Source: Pycnopodia helianthoides (Eukaryota > Echinodermata > Asteroidea > Forcipulatida > Asteriidae). Taken from it: a stretch of 64,000 nucleotides of DNA. Each line of letters starts with the position of its first letter. Positions within the stretch are counted from its first letter, which is position 1. Location of the stretch: assembly GCA_032158295.1 (NCBI GenBank), contig CM063255.1, forward strand, positions 2,940,501-3,004,500, given 5' to 3'. This document shows, one piece after another, positions 50,646 through 59,179 of this stretch. The notes beneath the pieces were generated by a model. The model did not search any database. It was not told the DNA's origin and worked only from the letters and a program-made list of their open reading frames with translations. Both the position numbers and the translations under genes were made by a program.

Positions 50646-51690
50646 GACACCTTCTAAAAAGTCATCCGAGTGTGTCCCTCAGACAGACAGCCGTTGATGA
50701 TCTGATCACCTTGTTAAGTATTCAGGAATCTTCTCTATCTTAAAAACCCTATTAACTTACCCCCCAAATCCTGAGGTAGTTCCCTGGTTGTATTAAGGTC
50801 ATGGACTGCCTGGCAGACATTACGTGAATCACCCATTTAAAGCAGACATAGGCAAACTAGGGTTGGTACTCACCGGTTTGGGAATGAGCAGTTTTCAAAA
50901 CAACCTTTCTTTTCTTATCAAACGTTCATGAGGTGTAAACATGTGGATTAGGGTGTCACTGCCTGTGAGTTTACTGACACAAGTATCGACAAAATTTCAC
51001 AGGTTCCCGTTCATAATGTGAAGTATTGGGAAACAGTGTTAAATGTTATCATGAGAGAAACTTTGAATCATAAAAATCAACCAAATATGTCTTGAGAAAT
51101 CGAATAAGAAACAGTCGGACTTTCTCTCTGCTCTTCAGCATTTTGGTTATTTGAAACCATCAGTAGGCTTGTGGGTCAGGATCACTGGCTTTTGAGAAGT
51201 GGGTTCCAGGGTGAGTGTTTAATATTACAACTACTTTACTGATAACATAAGAGTCACAGTGAAACCTGTGAGTAGACTTCAGAGATTTTGGTTGATGGAA
51301 AATTCACGTAATGGAAGTGTCCCGGAACAAGGTCCATAAGTAATTAATGTGCACACTTGGGTTTCAAGAAAACCAAGTATGAAAGTTTTGATCATTTTTC
51401 TGCTATTCCCGCGTTTTTTTTACAATATGGTGGTCAAGGGTTGGAATCCAAGGAGGGTAGGCTGTGGACTTTGTTTTCCCTCCGGACTCCGAGGGGTGAA
51501 ACCCAGATCCGGTGATGAAATCATTTTATCAATTCAACGTGCTTTTAGTCATTACAGGAAAGTTAAGTTCCACACTTGACCCCAATTTCCCAGGAGGTCA
51601 TCGTCACAATAATCTTGAGTTGCGCCATTCACTGGGAGGCGATGTCCCTGTGTGTCATACAGTGTAGTGCGCTCGCGCATGAGACCTACC
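50646..51690 (+). other. Probable TTC39C 3' UTR
   Basis: Non-coding sequence after the stop. The first AATAAA downstream is at 52,130-52,135 inside a foldback; another is near 52,611. No repeat family recognised in this first kilobase. The 3' end of the transcript cannot be fixed. Confidence 0.4.
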
Positions 51691-51696
51691 CATAAT

Positions 51697-51862
51697 ATAG
51701 ATGGATTGCAATACGCGTCATTGACCGCCATCTTTGATGTAAAACGATGGAAAAGTACACGCATGTACGCGCTACGCACGACTCTCAGCCAATGATAGCT
51801 CTTCACGTGCACACAATTCATCAAAGATGGCGGCCGATGACGCGTATAGCAATCCATCTTTT
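51697..51862. mobile_element. Palindromic MITE with ATGGATTGC ends and YY1-like arms
   Basis: TAGATGGATTGCAATACGCG, CATTGACCGCCATCTTTGAT on the left mirror CATCAAAGATGGCGGCCGAT, GACGCGTATAGCAATCCATC on the right, arms about 40 bp. It contains AAGATGGCGGC in the right arm and ACACAATTCATCAA just inside it. A partial relative is at 12,555-12,640. Confidence 0.8.
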
Positions 51863-52116
51863 GACTTCCAAATTGGCGAGGGAGGCAGACAGCAGCCGCG
51901 TGTGACGACGTTGGTGCAAGGCATCAGTAGAAACATCATGCCTTCTGAGTATGTCTAGCATGTGGCAGTTATGTAATATCATTTTCTTCAAGGAAGTAAA
52001 ATTGATTTCCAACCGCTTTTTGCTGGGACAAAAAAATTGTAATCCCCAAACCGGTCCACAATTGATGACACATTGGCTTAAATTCCCTTGTATCGCCGTA
52101 TTTGAGTGATTTATAA

Positions 52117-52379
52117 AGAAGAAACTATAAATAAATAGTAAACTTGCTGGTACAACCATGTATTAAATCTCTTTTGTGGGAGTGTTGGCTCTGAGAAGAG
52201 CCGGTGTGGTCTCAACGTTTTGAACGGTATACTCTACTCTCCTGACACAAGACGAGCAGAGTATACTGTTCGAAACGTCGAGACCACACCGGCTCTTTTC
52301 AGAGCCAAAACTCCCTCCCACAAAAGAGATTTACACATGGTTGTACCTGCAAGTTACTATTTATTTATAGTTTCTTCTT
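52117..52379. repeat. Large foldback with about 115-bp arms
   Basis: AAGAAGAAACTATAAATAAA, TGGTACAACCATGTATTAAA, AATCTCTTTTGTGGGAGTGT, GGCTCTGAGAAGAGCCGGTG and GTGGTCTCAACGTTTTGAAC on the left are mirrored by the right arm down to TTATTTATAGTTTCTTCTT. The loop is about 20 bp near 52,241-52,260. The inner part reads GTTCGAAACGTCGAGACCAC, similar to the 10,470 foldback. Confidence 0.85.
52130..52135 (+). terminator. Candidate TTC39C polyadenylation signal
   Basis: AATAAA about 1.5 kb after the stop codon, but within a transposon-like foldback; a second AATAAA is near 52,611. Either could serve; sequence alone cannot decide. Confidence 0.25.
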
Positions 52380-52903
52380 ATTTTTCCACACCATGCAAAG
52401 CTTCAACCAAATCTTGAAGTGATTTGTCATAACGTACACTGTACATGTACTAAGAACGTTAAATAAGGAAATGGAGAAATGTAACATTAATGTTTGATCA
52501 TTGGACCAAATAGAACCGGAATCACCATCAGAAAGAATTTTATGATTGTTAAATCATTGTGTGTTATTTATCATGTGTGAACATTTACAGTTAATTAATG
52601 AAGAAAAAGTAATAAATGATTTGCAGAAGTAAGGATTTCTACTTATGATAACCACCTTTGAATATATATATAAATATTGTACAAAAGAGTGAGTTTAAAA
52701 ATCTCAGATCTTGAAAAAAAAGAAAAGTATTAAGAAGTGAGAAGTTTACCAATGGCAATATTATACATTATGTTAATAATTGTCAATTTATGAATGATAA
52801 TGCTTAAGAATACTATTGTATATTGTATGTACATTTACGATGATAGTTTTTACAGATACTTATAACCCATAAAGGCCGAAACCACTACAACCTGTTTGTG
52901 CCA

Positions 52904-53342
52904 TTAAAGGTAATGTTTTTACAGGATTGATAAGGATAACAAACATAATTGTTAAAATATTTTAGACTGAAAGCTTTAATTTATAAAGTTCATACTATGT
53001 TCAGCCATTTTTTCTGTGAAAATATCTCCCTCTGAAATGGAGAGACGATATTCGAGAAAACTGTTTCTGAAAACCTAAAAGAAACAACACGCTACGGCTG
53101 TTTTCGGTTGTTGCAGTCAAATTTAAGGACAATGTGTTTACATGCTAACAAATTGTGCTTGGTTTTCCATCATTTTCTCCTGACTCACATAATGGAATTA
53201 GCCCAAATTTTCACAGGTTTGTTACTTCATTTCATGGTTGATCACACAAAACGTGAACACTGTCTGCGACTCTTTTGTCAGCTCTACCTTCTGTTGAGTT
53301 GACCTCTGTGACAAGCTATCAATTCTTACAATAAACCTTTTA
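52904..53342 (+). mobile_element. TTAA MITE, ACAGGATTGG subtype copy 3
   Basis: TTAAAGGTAATGTTTTTACA then GGATTGATAAGGATAACAAA at the left; TTAGACTGAAAGCTTTAATT and the core TTTTCTCCTGACTCACATAA...TTTTCACAGGTTTGTTACTT follow. The right end is approximate (ACAATAAACCTTTTAG). Confidence 0.65.
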
Positions 53343-53735
53343 GTTTACCGTCAGAAAAGTGTAGTCTTTTAAACCGCAATTTTTCATCCGTCTTTTATCA
53401 TTGTCAGAAGTGCTTCCTTTAAAATAACGAGAGCCAGTATCTGTCATAGCAGTTCAAAATATATCACAAAAGTATTGATATTGGGCCAAACAAAATTAAA
53501 AACATGTTTAGCGTCCTGCCTTTTTGCAAAAGAGTAGGGCCCAGTTTTTTTTCTCTTTTTTTAACGGCCGCCCGGCACATTTTTCAAGACAACCGGCTGG
53601 ACTATTTTTCAAGATGGTTGCCAGCTTTTTTGCTGTGTGTTTTTCGGTGTGATCTGTCCAATTGTTTGAAGCCCCCCGTAACTGCAAAACTACTGACGGT
53701 ACCTAGGCAGGAGTCAAAGCCAAAGCCAGGGTTTC

Positions 53736-53737
<2 letters not shown>

Positions 53738-53772
<35 letters not shown>

Positions 53773-53825
53773 AAACTTATAAAGCGCACAAATCCACAAA
53801 AGTGCTCATGACGCTAAAGGGTACC
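53738..53825 (+). repeat. (AAT)n with GCGC tail module
   Basis: About eleven AAT triplets at 53,738-53,770, then GAAAACTTATAAAGCGCACA and CATGACGCTAAAGGGTACCG, the same type of tail as near 49,946 and 44,815. Confidence 0.75.
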
Positions 53826-53859
53826 GGAGCGCCTAAAGGGTCACATGATAAAAAGGAAA

Positions 53860-54255
53860 ACATTTTTTGCGCATAAAATCATTTTGCGCACTTGAAATTA
53901 AATTATGTTGTGCACTCACAAATTGTTTCATGCACAAGAAATGATTTCGAGCGCACAACAAAATTTGTGAGTATCCAATTGGAACACACAAATTAGTTTG
54001 TGTGCACGAAATAGTTAATTTTGGAAGCGGTAAAATTGATTTCAAGTGCACAAAATGTTTGTGAGTGCATGAAATGATTTTATGAGCACGGAATTATTTC
54101 GAGCAAAATTTTGTGCGCACACAATTTTATTGAGCGCACGAAATAACTTTTTTCGAGTGCACGAAATAATTTTGAGAGCACAAGATGATTTCGAGTTCAC
54201 AAAACAACTTATTTTTAGTGGATGGAATGATTTCGTGAGCATGAAATTACTTCAA
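53860..54255 (+). repeat. Degenerate about 20-bp tandem array (GCACGAAATGATTT)
   Basis: Words such as GCACAAGAAATGATTTCGAG, GCGCACGAAATAACTTTTTT and GTGCACGAAATAATTTTGAG repeat about 18 times with heavy drift. Open frames rich in F, S and L on both strands follow from it. Confidence 0.75.
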
Positions 54256-55609
54256 GCTTACAAAAGGAAGAACTCAAAATTATTTATGTTTTATTATTTT
54301 GTATCACAATGTCCCTTCCAGGGCTCCGTATAAAGCTGTTAAGCGACACAAGAAAAACTTGCTGAACATTTGAATTTGCTGAGCTGCAAATGTGATACCA
54401 AATAAATAACATAATAATTTGATTGGTGACTGTTTTTGCTAAGGAAGTTTTGTCTAGGCTATGTGTGCTCTTTGTCATGTTTGTCGCTAATGAGTTATAA
54501 CAATTATGGTACCATGATTTTAGTCAAGTCATGTTTAGTTTTATGTTTGATCCAAACCAACTTTGCTGATCTGTACCTTGCTTAATTGGACAAGATTCTG
54601 AAATACACGTAGAAATTAGTTGTACCTTGTTCATGACTGTGTTCTTGTATAATTGAGTGTTCTTGGTAAAATCTTTACCAATTGAGAAGGGAGAAAAAGG
54701 TTTTTCAATGTATGTTATCTTTCACAAATTTTCTAATCATCAAATGATTCGTGTTGAATGTTTTTTAGTCGCAGTAAACTTTAAAAGATGTATGGAAGAG
54801 GTAATTTGTATAATTTGTAATAAACTAAAAGTATTATAGAACATGGAATTGTTAAATGAAATTACAATTATTTGTCTCATTCGCAGCTACCCCCTTTAAA
54901 ACCTTGCGGTTTGCAATCAGGGACTTTTCAAGTGTCTGTTTTTAATTAAACAATTAGTACCTCGCCATTTAATTATTTTTTAAATCTAAATCAAAGTTCC
55001 TCAGCTTCACCTAGCCAAACCTAGCCAAATAGCATGCGAACTGTCTTGTTACCATCGGGGTTGTTTTTCACACACAAAAAAATCAATTAATGACCTTGTT
55101 TTCCCATAGGAATTGGTATTCCCATAGGAATTGTACAGTAATCACATAGCATTGGACCTAACAGTCACTACTAGGTGAAGTGAACCATTTGGTTGTCAGA
55201 CGGTGGAACTGTAGAGGGGGTATATCAAGGTGCCAAATGAGTGAGACTGTGCCTACTGGACTAGAGGGAAAGACCATTCAAAATAGATAAGGGGATTATG
55301 GCTGTATTTTGGTAAACAAACATAGGTGCTAATTCCATGAGTTGTAGAGGCAAAGGGAGAGTAAAGTGGTACAAACTATAAATAGAGACACATGTGGGCT
55401 AATTTCAAACGAAGAGTGGCTAGAATTTATTTCTATTTGTCACAAGGGTCTATATCTAATAGTTTGGGCGATTTAAACGTGATTGTGTTCCTCAAAAACA
55501 TGCATTACACGAAATGTCAAAACGTACACTTAAAACTACCTGTTGGTGGCAGTTTAATTAAACAAAGATGAAAAGAACCATCCCTTACCAAAATATCCAA
55601 CTCATCTCC
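54256..55609. other. AT-rich intergenic DNA
   Basis: No exon, element end or tandem repeat recognised. Confidence 0.4.
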
Positions 55610-55765
55610 AATTTGTTTTTCAAATGGGTACCTAAATTTGTGCATCAAATTGGTACCTAAATTTGTTTTTCAAATTGGCACCTAAATTTTTTTTCAAATT
55701 GGTACCTAAATTTTCTTTTTCAAATTGGTAACTAAATTTGTTTTTACAAATGGTACCTATTTTGA
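55610..55765 (+). repeat. About 27-bp degenerate tandem array (AAATTGGTACCTAAATT)
   Basis: Five to six units of TTTTTCAAATTGGTACCTAA plus ATTTG with indels. The minus-strand frame encodes repeating Phe/Asn/Leu-rich units that are artefacts. Confidence 0.8.
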
Positions 55766-55824
55766 TATTATTTCCAAATTCGCCAATCGTGTTTTGGTTC
55801 TTGGCACTAATTAGTTGGAACCAA

Positions 55825-56090
55825 TAGACCGTTCCATTAAGCTCCGCCCCCAAACGTGTTGACCAATCACAACCTTGGCTACGCCACCGAAAGTCCGACA
55901 GAAGTCCGACACGCTAAAATCCCCTTAGAAAAGTAAACATGCGTGCGCTCACTTAAAGCGCGCACTTTCATGTCGCGAGTGCGGCATTGGAGAGATGCAC
56001 ATGCGCTGCCCACGTGTGCAGTGGTCATGCAGCCAATGCTGTGATAGGGCAATATGTTAAAGGGGCTGGGGCTTCATGGATCGGTCTATT
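55825..56090 (+). mobile_element. TAGACCG-ended MITE, copy 2
   Basis: AATAGACCGTTCCATTAAGC at the left faces CTTCATGGATCGGTCTATT at the right. The interior CAAACGTGTTGACCAATCAC, TTGGCTACGCCACCGAAAGT and CCCACGTGTGCAGTGG matches 22,219-22,497 in the other orientation. Confidence 0.8.
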
Positions 56091-56280
56091 GGACTTTACT
56101 TCTTCCAATTGGATTTTTTCCATTTAGGCATAATTGGACCAAGGACAAAATAATCAGTTGGACAAAATCACAAAATGGACAGAAGAAAAAAAAATGGAAG
56201 GTATGGTTTCATTGTGATTTAAAACAATGCGAAATACATGTAGGTATACATGGTGTACAAATTTGGGGGAACTTTGGGAC

Positions 56281-56295
56281 GCTAGGTGGCAGCAG
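56281..56295 (+). promoter_or_regulatory. CTCF-like motif, left member of a pair
   Basis: GCTAGGTGGCAGCAG fits the CTCF core SYAGRKGGCRS. The partner is inverted at 56,521-56,536. Motif match only; CTCF binding is not shown. Confidence 0.4.
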
Positions 56296-56346
56296 ACTTT
56301 ACCAGGTTTGTCGTCGATGTGCGCATGCTTAGAACTACGTAACCAA

Positions 56347-56500
56347 TAGACCTTTTCGCAAATACACGGTGTGCACAAGTTTCCCATAGAGCCGCAGTGC
56401 ATGCAGGTCTAGCTAGAAATCAAAAGCAAGCTAGCTAGACCAGCATGCACTGCGGCTCTATGGGAAACTTGTGCACGCTGTGTATGTGCGAAAAGGTCTA
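56347..56500. mobile_element. 154-bp near-perfect palindrome, TAGACCTTTTCGC ends
   Basis: TAGACCTTTTCGCAAATACA, TGTGCACAAGTTTCCCATAG, AGCCGCAGTGCATGCAGGTC are mirrored by the right half through to TGTGCGAAAAGGTCTA. The loop is about AAATCAAAAGC near 56,417. Starts and ends with TA, like the other TAGACC elements. Confidence 0.85.
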
Positions 56501-56520
56501 TGGTAATTTACCTGGTATGT

Positions 56521-56537
56521 CTGCTGCCATCTAGCGG
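56521..56537 (-). promoter_or_regulatory. CTCF-like motif, right member of a pair
   Basis: CTGCTGCCATCTAGCGG; on the minus strand CCGCTAGATGGCAGCAG, matching CCASYAGRKGGCRS except at the third base. Repeated at 56,948-56,963 in the duplicated segment and near 24,519-24,534. Confidence 0.45.
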
Positions 56538-56809
56538 CTCTAGTAACTGAGGGTATAAGACATTGGCGCAACTTCCAAGACATGTAAAACAGTGTACGAT
56601 TGTCGCATAGTGTATGCATGGGTCAATGTTTGCATCGTGTCATTGCAGGTCCCCTTCAAAAGGAGGTTTAAAAAGTGGACATCTTGACCCAAAGTTCATA
56701 TAGAGCCGATGTGTGCTTATTACTGTGTGTCCTCTGTTTCACAGCGCTGTTACGTTGTCAGGCCACTTTGTACATTAACCACTTCGTACCTTGGACACTT
56801 CGTACCTCA

Positions 56810-56974
56810 CATAGAGCCGCAGTGCATGCAGGTTTTAGCTAGCAATCAAAAGCAAGCTAGCTAGACCAGCATGCACTGCGGCTCTATGGGAAACTTGTGC
56901 ACGCTGTGTATGTGCGAAAAGGTCTATGGTAATTTACCTGGTATGTCTGCTGCCATCTAGCGGCTCTAGTAACT
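56810..56974 (+). repeat. Duplicated right portion of the palindrome locus
   Basis: CATAGAGCCGCAGTGCATGC through CATCTAGCGGCTCTAGTAAC repeats 56,385-56,548 with a few differences (GTCTAGCTAGAAATC against GTTTTAGCTAGCAATC). It lacks the outer left arm, so it arose by duplication of an already inserted locus. Flanks contain repeated CACTTCGTACCTT words (56,780-57,120). Confidence 0.85.
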
Positions 56975-57289
56975 TGATTTGTAATCAACTCGTACCTAGC
57001 CTTTTTGACCCTGGAATTCTGAAGGAATTATGCCTTGTTTCGACACTGACGGTCACGCCGCCAAAGGCGTACCTTTGTACCTTGGGCACTTCGTTACCTT
57101 TTACAAGACACTTTGTACCTTCTTATAAATCAACTCGTAGGCCTACCTGTTTGACTTTTTTTTCTTCACGCCGCCAAAGTCACAACACCGTCTCGCTTAC
57201 GAGTCATGCATGAATCGTTTCTCAGATTTCTGAGGGTTGGTGTCGGTTTGCGAATGCTGCGGCCAGAGATTCGGTTGCTCCCGCTGTCA

Positions 57290-57400
57290 ACTCGCTAAAA
57301 GTGGATGGATTTGACGTTTGGGTGAAAATACAGTGACATGTTTTTGCTGTTTTCTCAGCAAGTAGACGCTGTATTCAGCTGAAACTATCACATTGTGAGC
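57290..57400. repeat. GTGGATGGATTTGACGTTTG repeat, copy 2
   Basis: CTAAAAGTGGATGGATTTGA, TTTTTGCTGTTTTCTCAGCA and GCTGTATTCAGCTGAAACTA match 44,510-44,640; the preceding CGAATGCTGCGGCCAGAGAT matches 62,055-62,085 inverted. Confidence 0.65.
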
Positions 57401-57815
57401 TCAGTGTTTAAGGTCGTTAACAGCAATTTTCAATGTTGAATGATCAAAAGGGCGTTACAAGAAAAACGTGACATTTGAAAGAAAATTAAAAATCCACAAA
57501 ACAAATGTTTATTTGTGAAATGATTGTTTCTTTTTCATAAACAATGACTTTGGAGACTAATCTTTATCAATAAAAATCCATTAACCAGGACCTCCAAAAT
57601 ATGCAAAAACAAATGTTATGAAATCCATACAATCTGCACTAACGACCTTATAAGCCTGTGCACGCAGACGACAGGTGTCTGTTGGATGTTTCTTGACCTA
57701 AAAACAACAACTTACAAACAAAGAATGACCCCATATCTCTAAAACCATAAACCAATATCACACAACCACCCCTCCCCCCCCCCCCCGCGTGACACACACG
57801 GCCCTGGTGAGTCCG
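57400..57815. other. Region just upstream of GATM
   Basis: AT-rich, with a C run at 57,772-57,786. No exon or element end recognised. Confidence 0.4.
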
Positions 57816-57821
57816 CTCCGC

Positions 57822-57831
57822 TATTTTTATA
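57822..57831 (+). promoter_or_regulatory. Possible TATA box for GATM
   Basis: TATTTTTATA after a GC-rich GTCCGCTCCGC. If used, transcription would start near 57,850-57,860, just ahead of the candidate 5' exon. Sequence match only. Confidence 0.3.
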
Positions 57832-57853
57832 CAACATGCTAATTGCACACTAC

Positions 57854-58024
57854 ATGTCCTTGTTTGGTGTGATAAGCATCAGACACTCGTTTCAGACTTT
57901 GACCAGGTTTGATCCGTCGCACAGCCCCTTGGAATCTGATTTCATTCAAAGCTGTGCTCGAGTAATTACCCGGACGTCTTTCCGCACAAGACAGAAACCG
58001 AAATCCTATGTCATAACAGTCAAG
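57854..58024 (+). CDS. Candidate 5' exon of GATM (coding status uncertain)
   Basis: A continuous frame ends at a good donor (GTCAAG|GTAAGA at 58,024/58,025). Joined to the acceptor at 59,090 it stays open into [14 protein letters not shown] of exon 2, so it could extend the N-terminus or be 5' UTR that happens to be open. An upstream in-frame ATG at 57,836 lies only about 5 bp after the TATA-like box, so Met at 57,854 is the likelier start if coding. The encoded segment has many Arg/Ser/Thr but also acidic residues. No conservation with known GATM N-termini is recognised. Confidence 0.35.
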
Positions 58025-58059
58025 GTAAGACTGTGTTTACGAGATAAACATTAATTTTT

Positions 58060-58182
58060 TGTAGGTAGAAACTGTACTTGTTGGGTGTTTTGACATCCTT
58101 TGGGGGTTAACCCCCCATTTTTTTAAACGAAAATTTAAGAAAAGGGACAATAGAAAACACATGGGAAAGCCCACAATGTCGC
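58060..58182 (+). repeat. Fragment of the GGACAATAG repeat
   Basis: TTTTTGTAGGTAGAAACTGT, GGTTAACCCCCCATTTTTTT and AAGGGACAATAGAAAACAC correspond to the edges of 7,971-8,460. A family A MITE follows at 58,183. Confidence 0.6.
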
Positions 58183-58574
58183 TTAAAGGAACATTACAGA
58201 ATTGGTAAGAAAAGAACTTGTAAAATGTACTTTTGATCACAGATTTACATAAAACTTACACGGTCTAATGATGATGATAGTAGAAAACATCCCTTGAAAT
58301 ATTTCTGTCTGAAATGCCATATTTGATGAGAAATGAATAAACTAATTTTCCGATTGGAGTTTATCGCTCAGTGAGCGTGTTATTCATTTTTTGAATCTAT
58401 ATGATTTCGTGCAAACGTGTAATCGGTTTTTCACTATTTTCTCGTGACCCAGATGGCTGATTGATCTCAAACTTCTACAGGTTTGTCAGTTTATGTATAT
58501 GGTGGATTACATAAAGTGCTTACACTGCCAGCAACTGTTCTGTTAGCAAAACCAATTCTGTAATGTTCCTATAA
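58183..58574 (+). mobile_element. Family A TTAA MITE copy 9
   Basis: TTAAAGGAACATTACAG to CTGTAATGTTCCT-ATAA; the right TTAA has one change. In the first GATM intron. Confidence 0.9.
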
Positions 58575-58969
58575 CTGAAATATGCCTGGACCGGATAAGT
58601 GCAATCATAGAAAAACATTAATTTGATTTTAAAGGGGCACATTGACTTCAAATCTCTCCCCCCCAAAAAAAAATCTGTTTTGAACTGCACCTTGTCCTTT
58701 CCAAGAGTTGTTCAATGCACTAAAATTCCGCCGGTGTGTTGTAATTAGAGAGTAGTGATTAAACATACATAAATTTGCGTCTGGAAATACAACCAGCGGA
58801 TCATATGGTCCGTCATTTTGTGGAGTCGAAAATTTGGTTTCACAAAATAGAGGACCGTGCTCTGTCATGAAATTACACAAAATCAGACAATTGCTATTCT
58901 ACTTTCAAAAATAGGAACTAGTTCCAACCCATACAGAAATTGTTCATAAATACAATATAAAGTGGATTT

Positions 58970-58994
58970 TTTTTTTTTTTTTTTTTTTTTTTGC
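58970..58994 (+). repeat. Poly-T tract
   Basis: About 24 T, about 95 bp upstream of the GATM exon 2 acceptor; possible branch-side pyrimidine stretch or the tail of a reverse-inserted retroelement. Confidence 0.8.
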
Positions 58995-59089
58995 AGGTAA
59001 GAGAGCACATTTGTAAGGTTCCTTTGTTATAATTTGTTGCTTTTGTATTGGTCATACCACTAAGGCCTACTTTCTTGTTGTCGTTTCAG

Positions 59090-59179
59090 GTCCGACGGAT
59101 TTTTTCAAACACAATGAGTATGTTAAAGACAATGACAGGAGCGCTTCGTGCGATGAGGACAGTGGACCGGGCACGAAAG
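59090..59179 (+). CDS. GATM: GATM exon 2 with start codon
   Basis: Acceptor GTTGTCGTTTCAG, donor CGAAAG|GTAAAA. ATG at 59,114 (ACAATGAGT) gives [22 protein letters not shown], 22 residues rich in Arg, Lys and hydroxyl or small residues, with one Asp: a plausible mitochondrial presequence, as expected for this mitochondrial enzyme. The part 59,090-59,113 is 5' UTR or continues the candidate upstream exon. Phase 0 at the donor. Confidence 0.75.

Larger units (their letters stand above)
56280..56537. mobile_element. GCTAGGTGGCAGC-ended element with a palindrome inserted
   Basis: GACGCTAGGTGGCAGCAGAC at the left and GTCTGCTGCCATCTAGCG at the right. GCGCATGCTTAGAACTACGT and TAATTTACCTGGTATG match 24,470-24,515 once the inner palindrome (56,347-56,500) is removed. 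Confidence 0.75.

Noticed and set aside
53833..54333. Phe/Ser/Leu-rich open frames on both strands
   Set aside because: They follow the degenerate GCACGAAATGATTT array.
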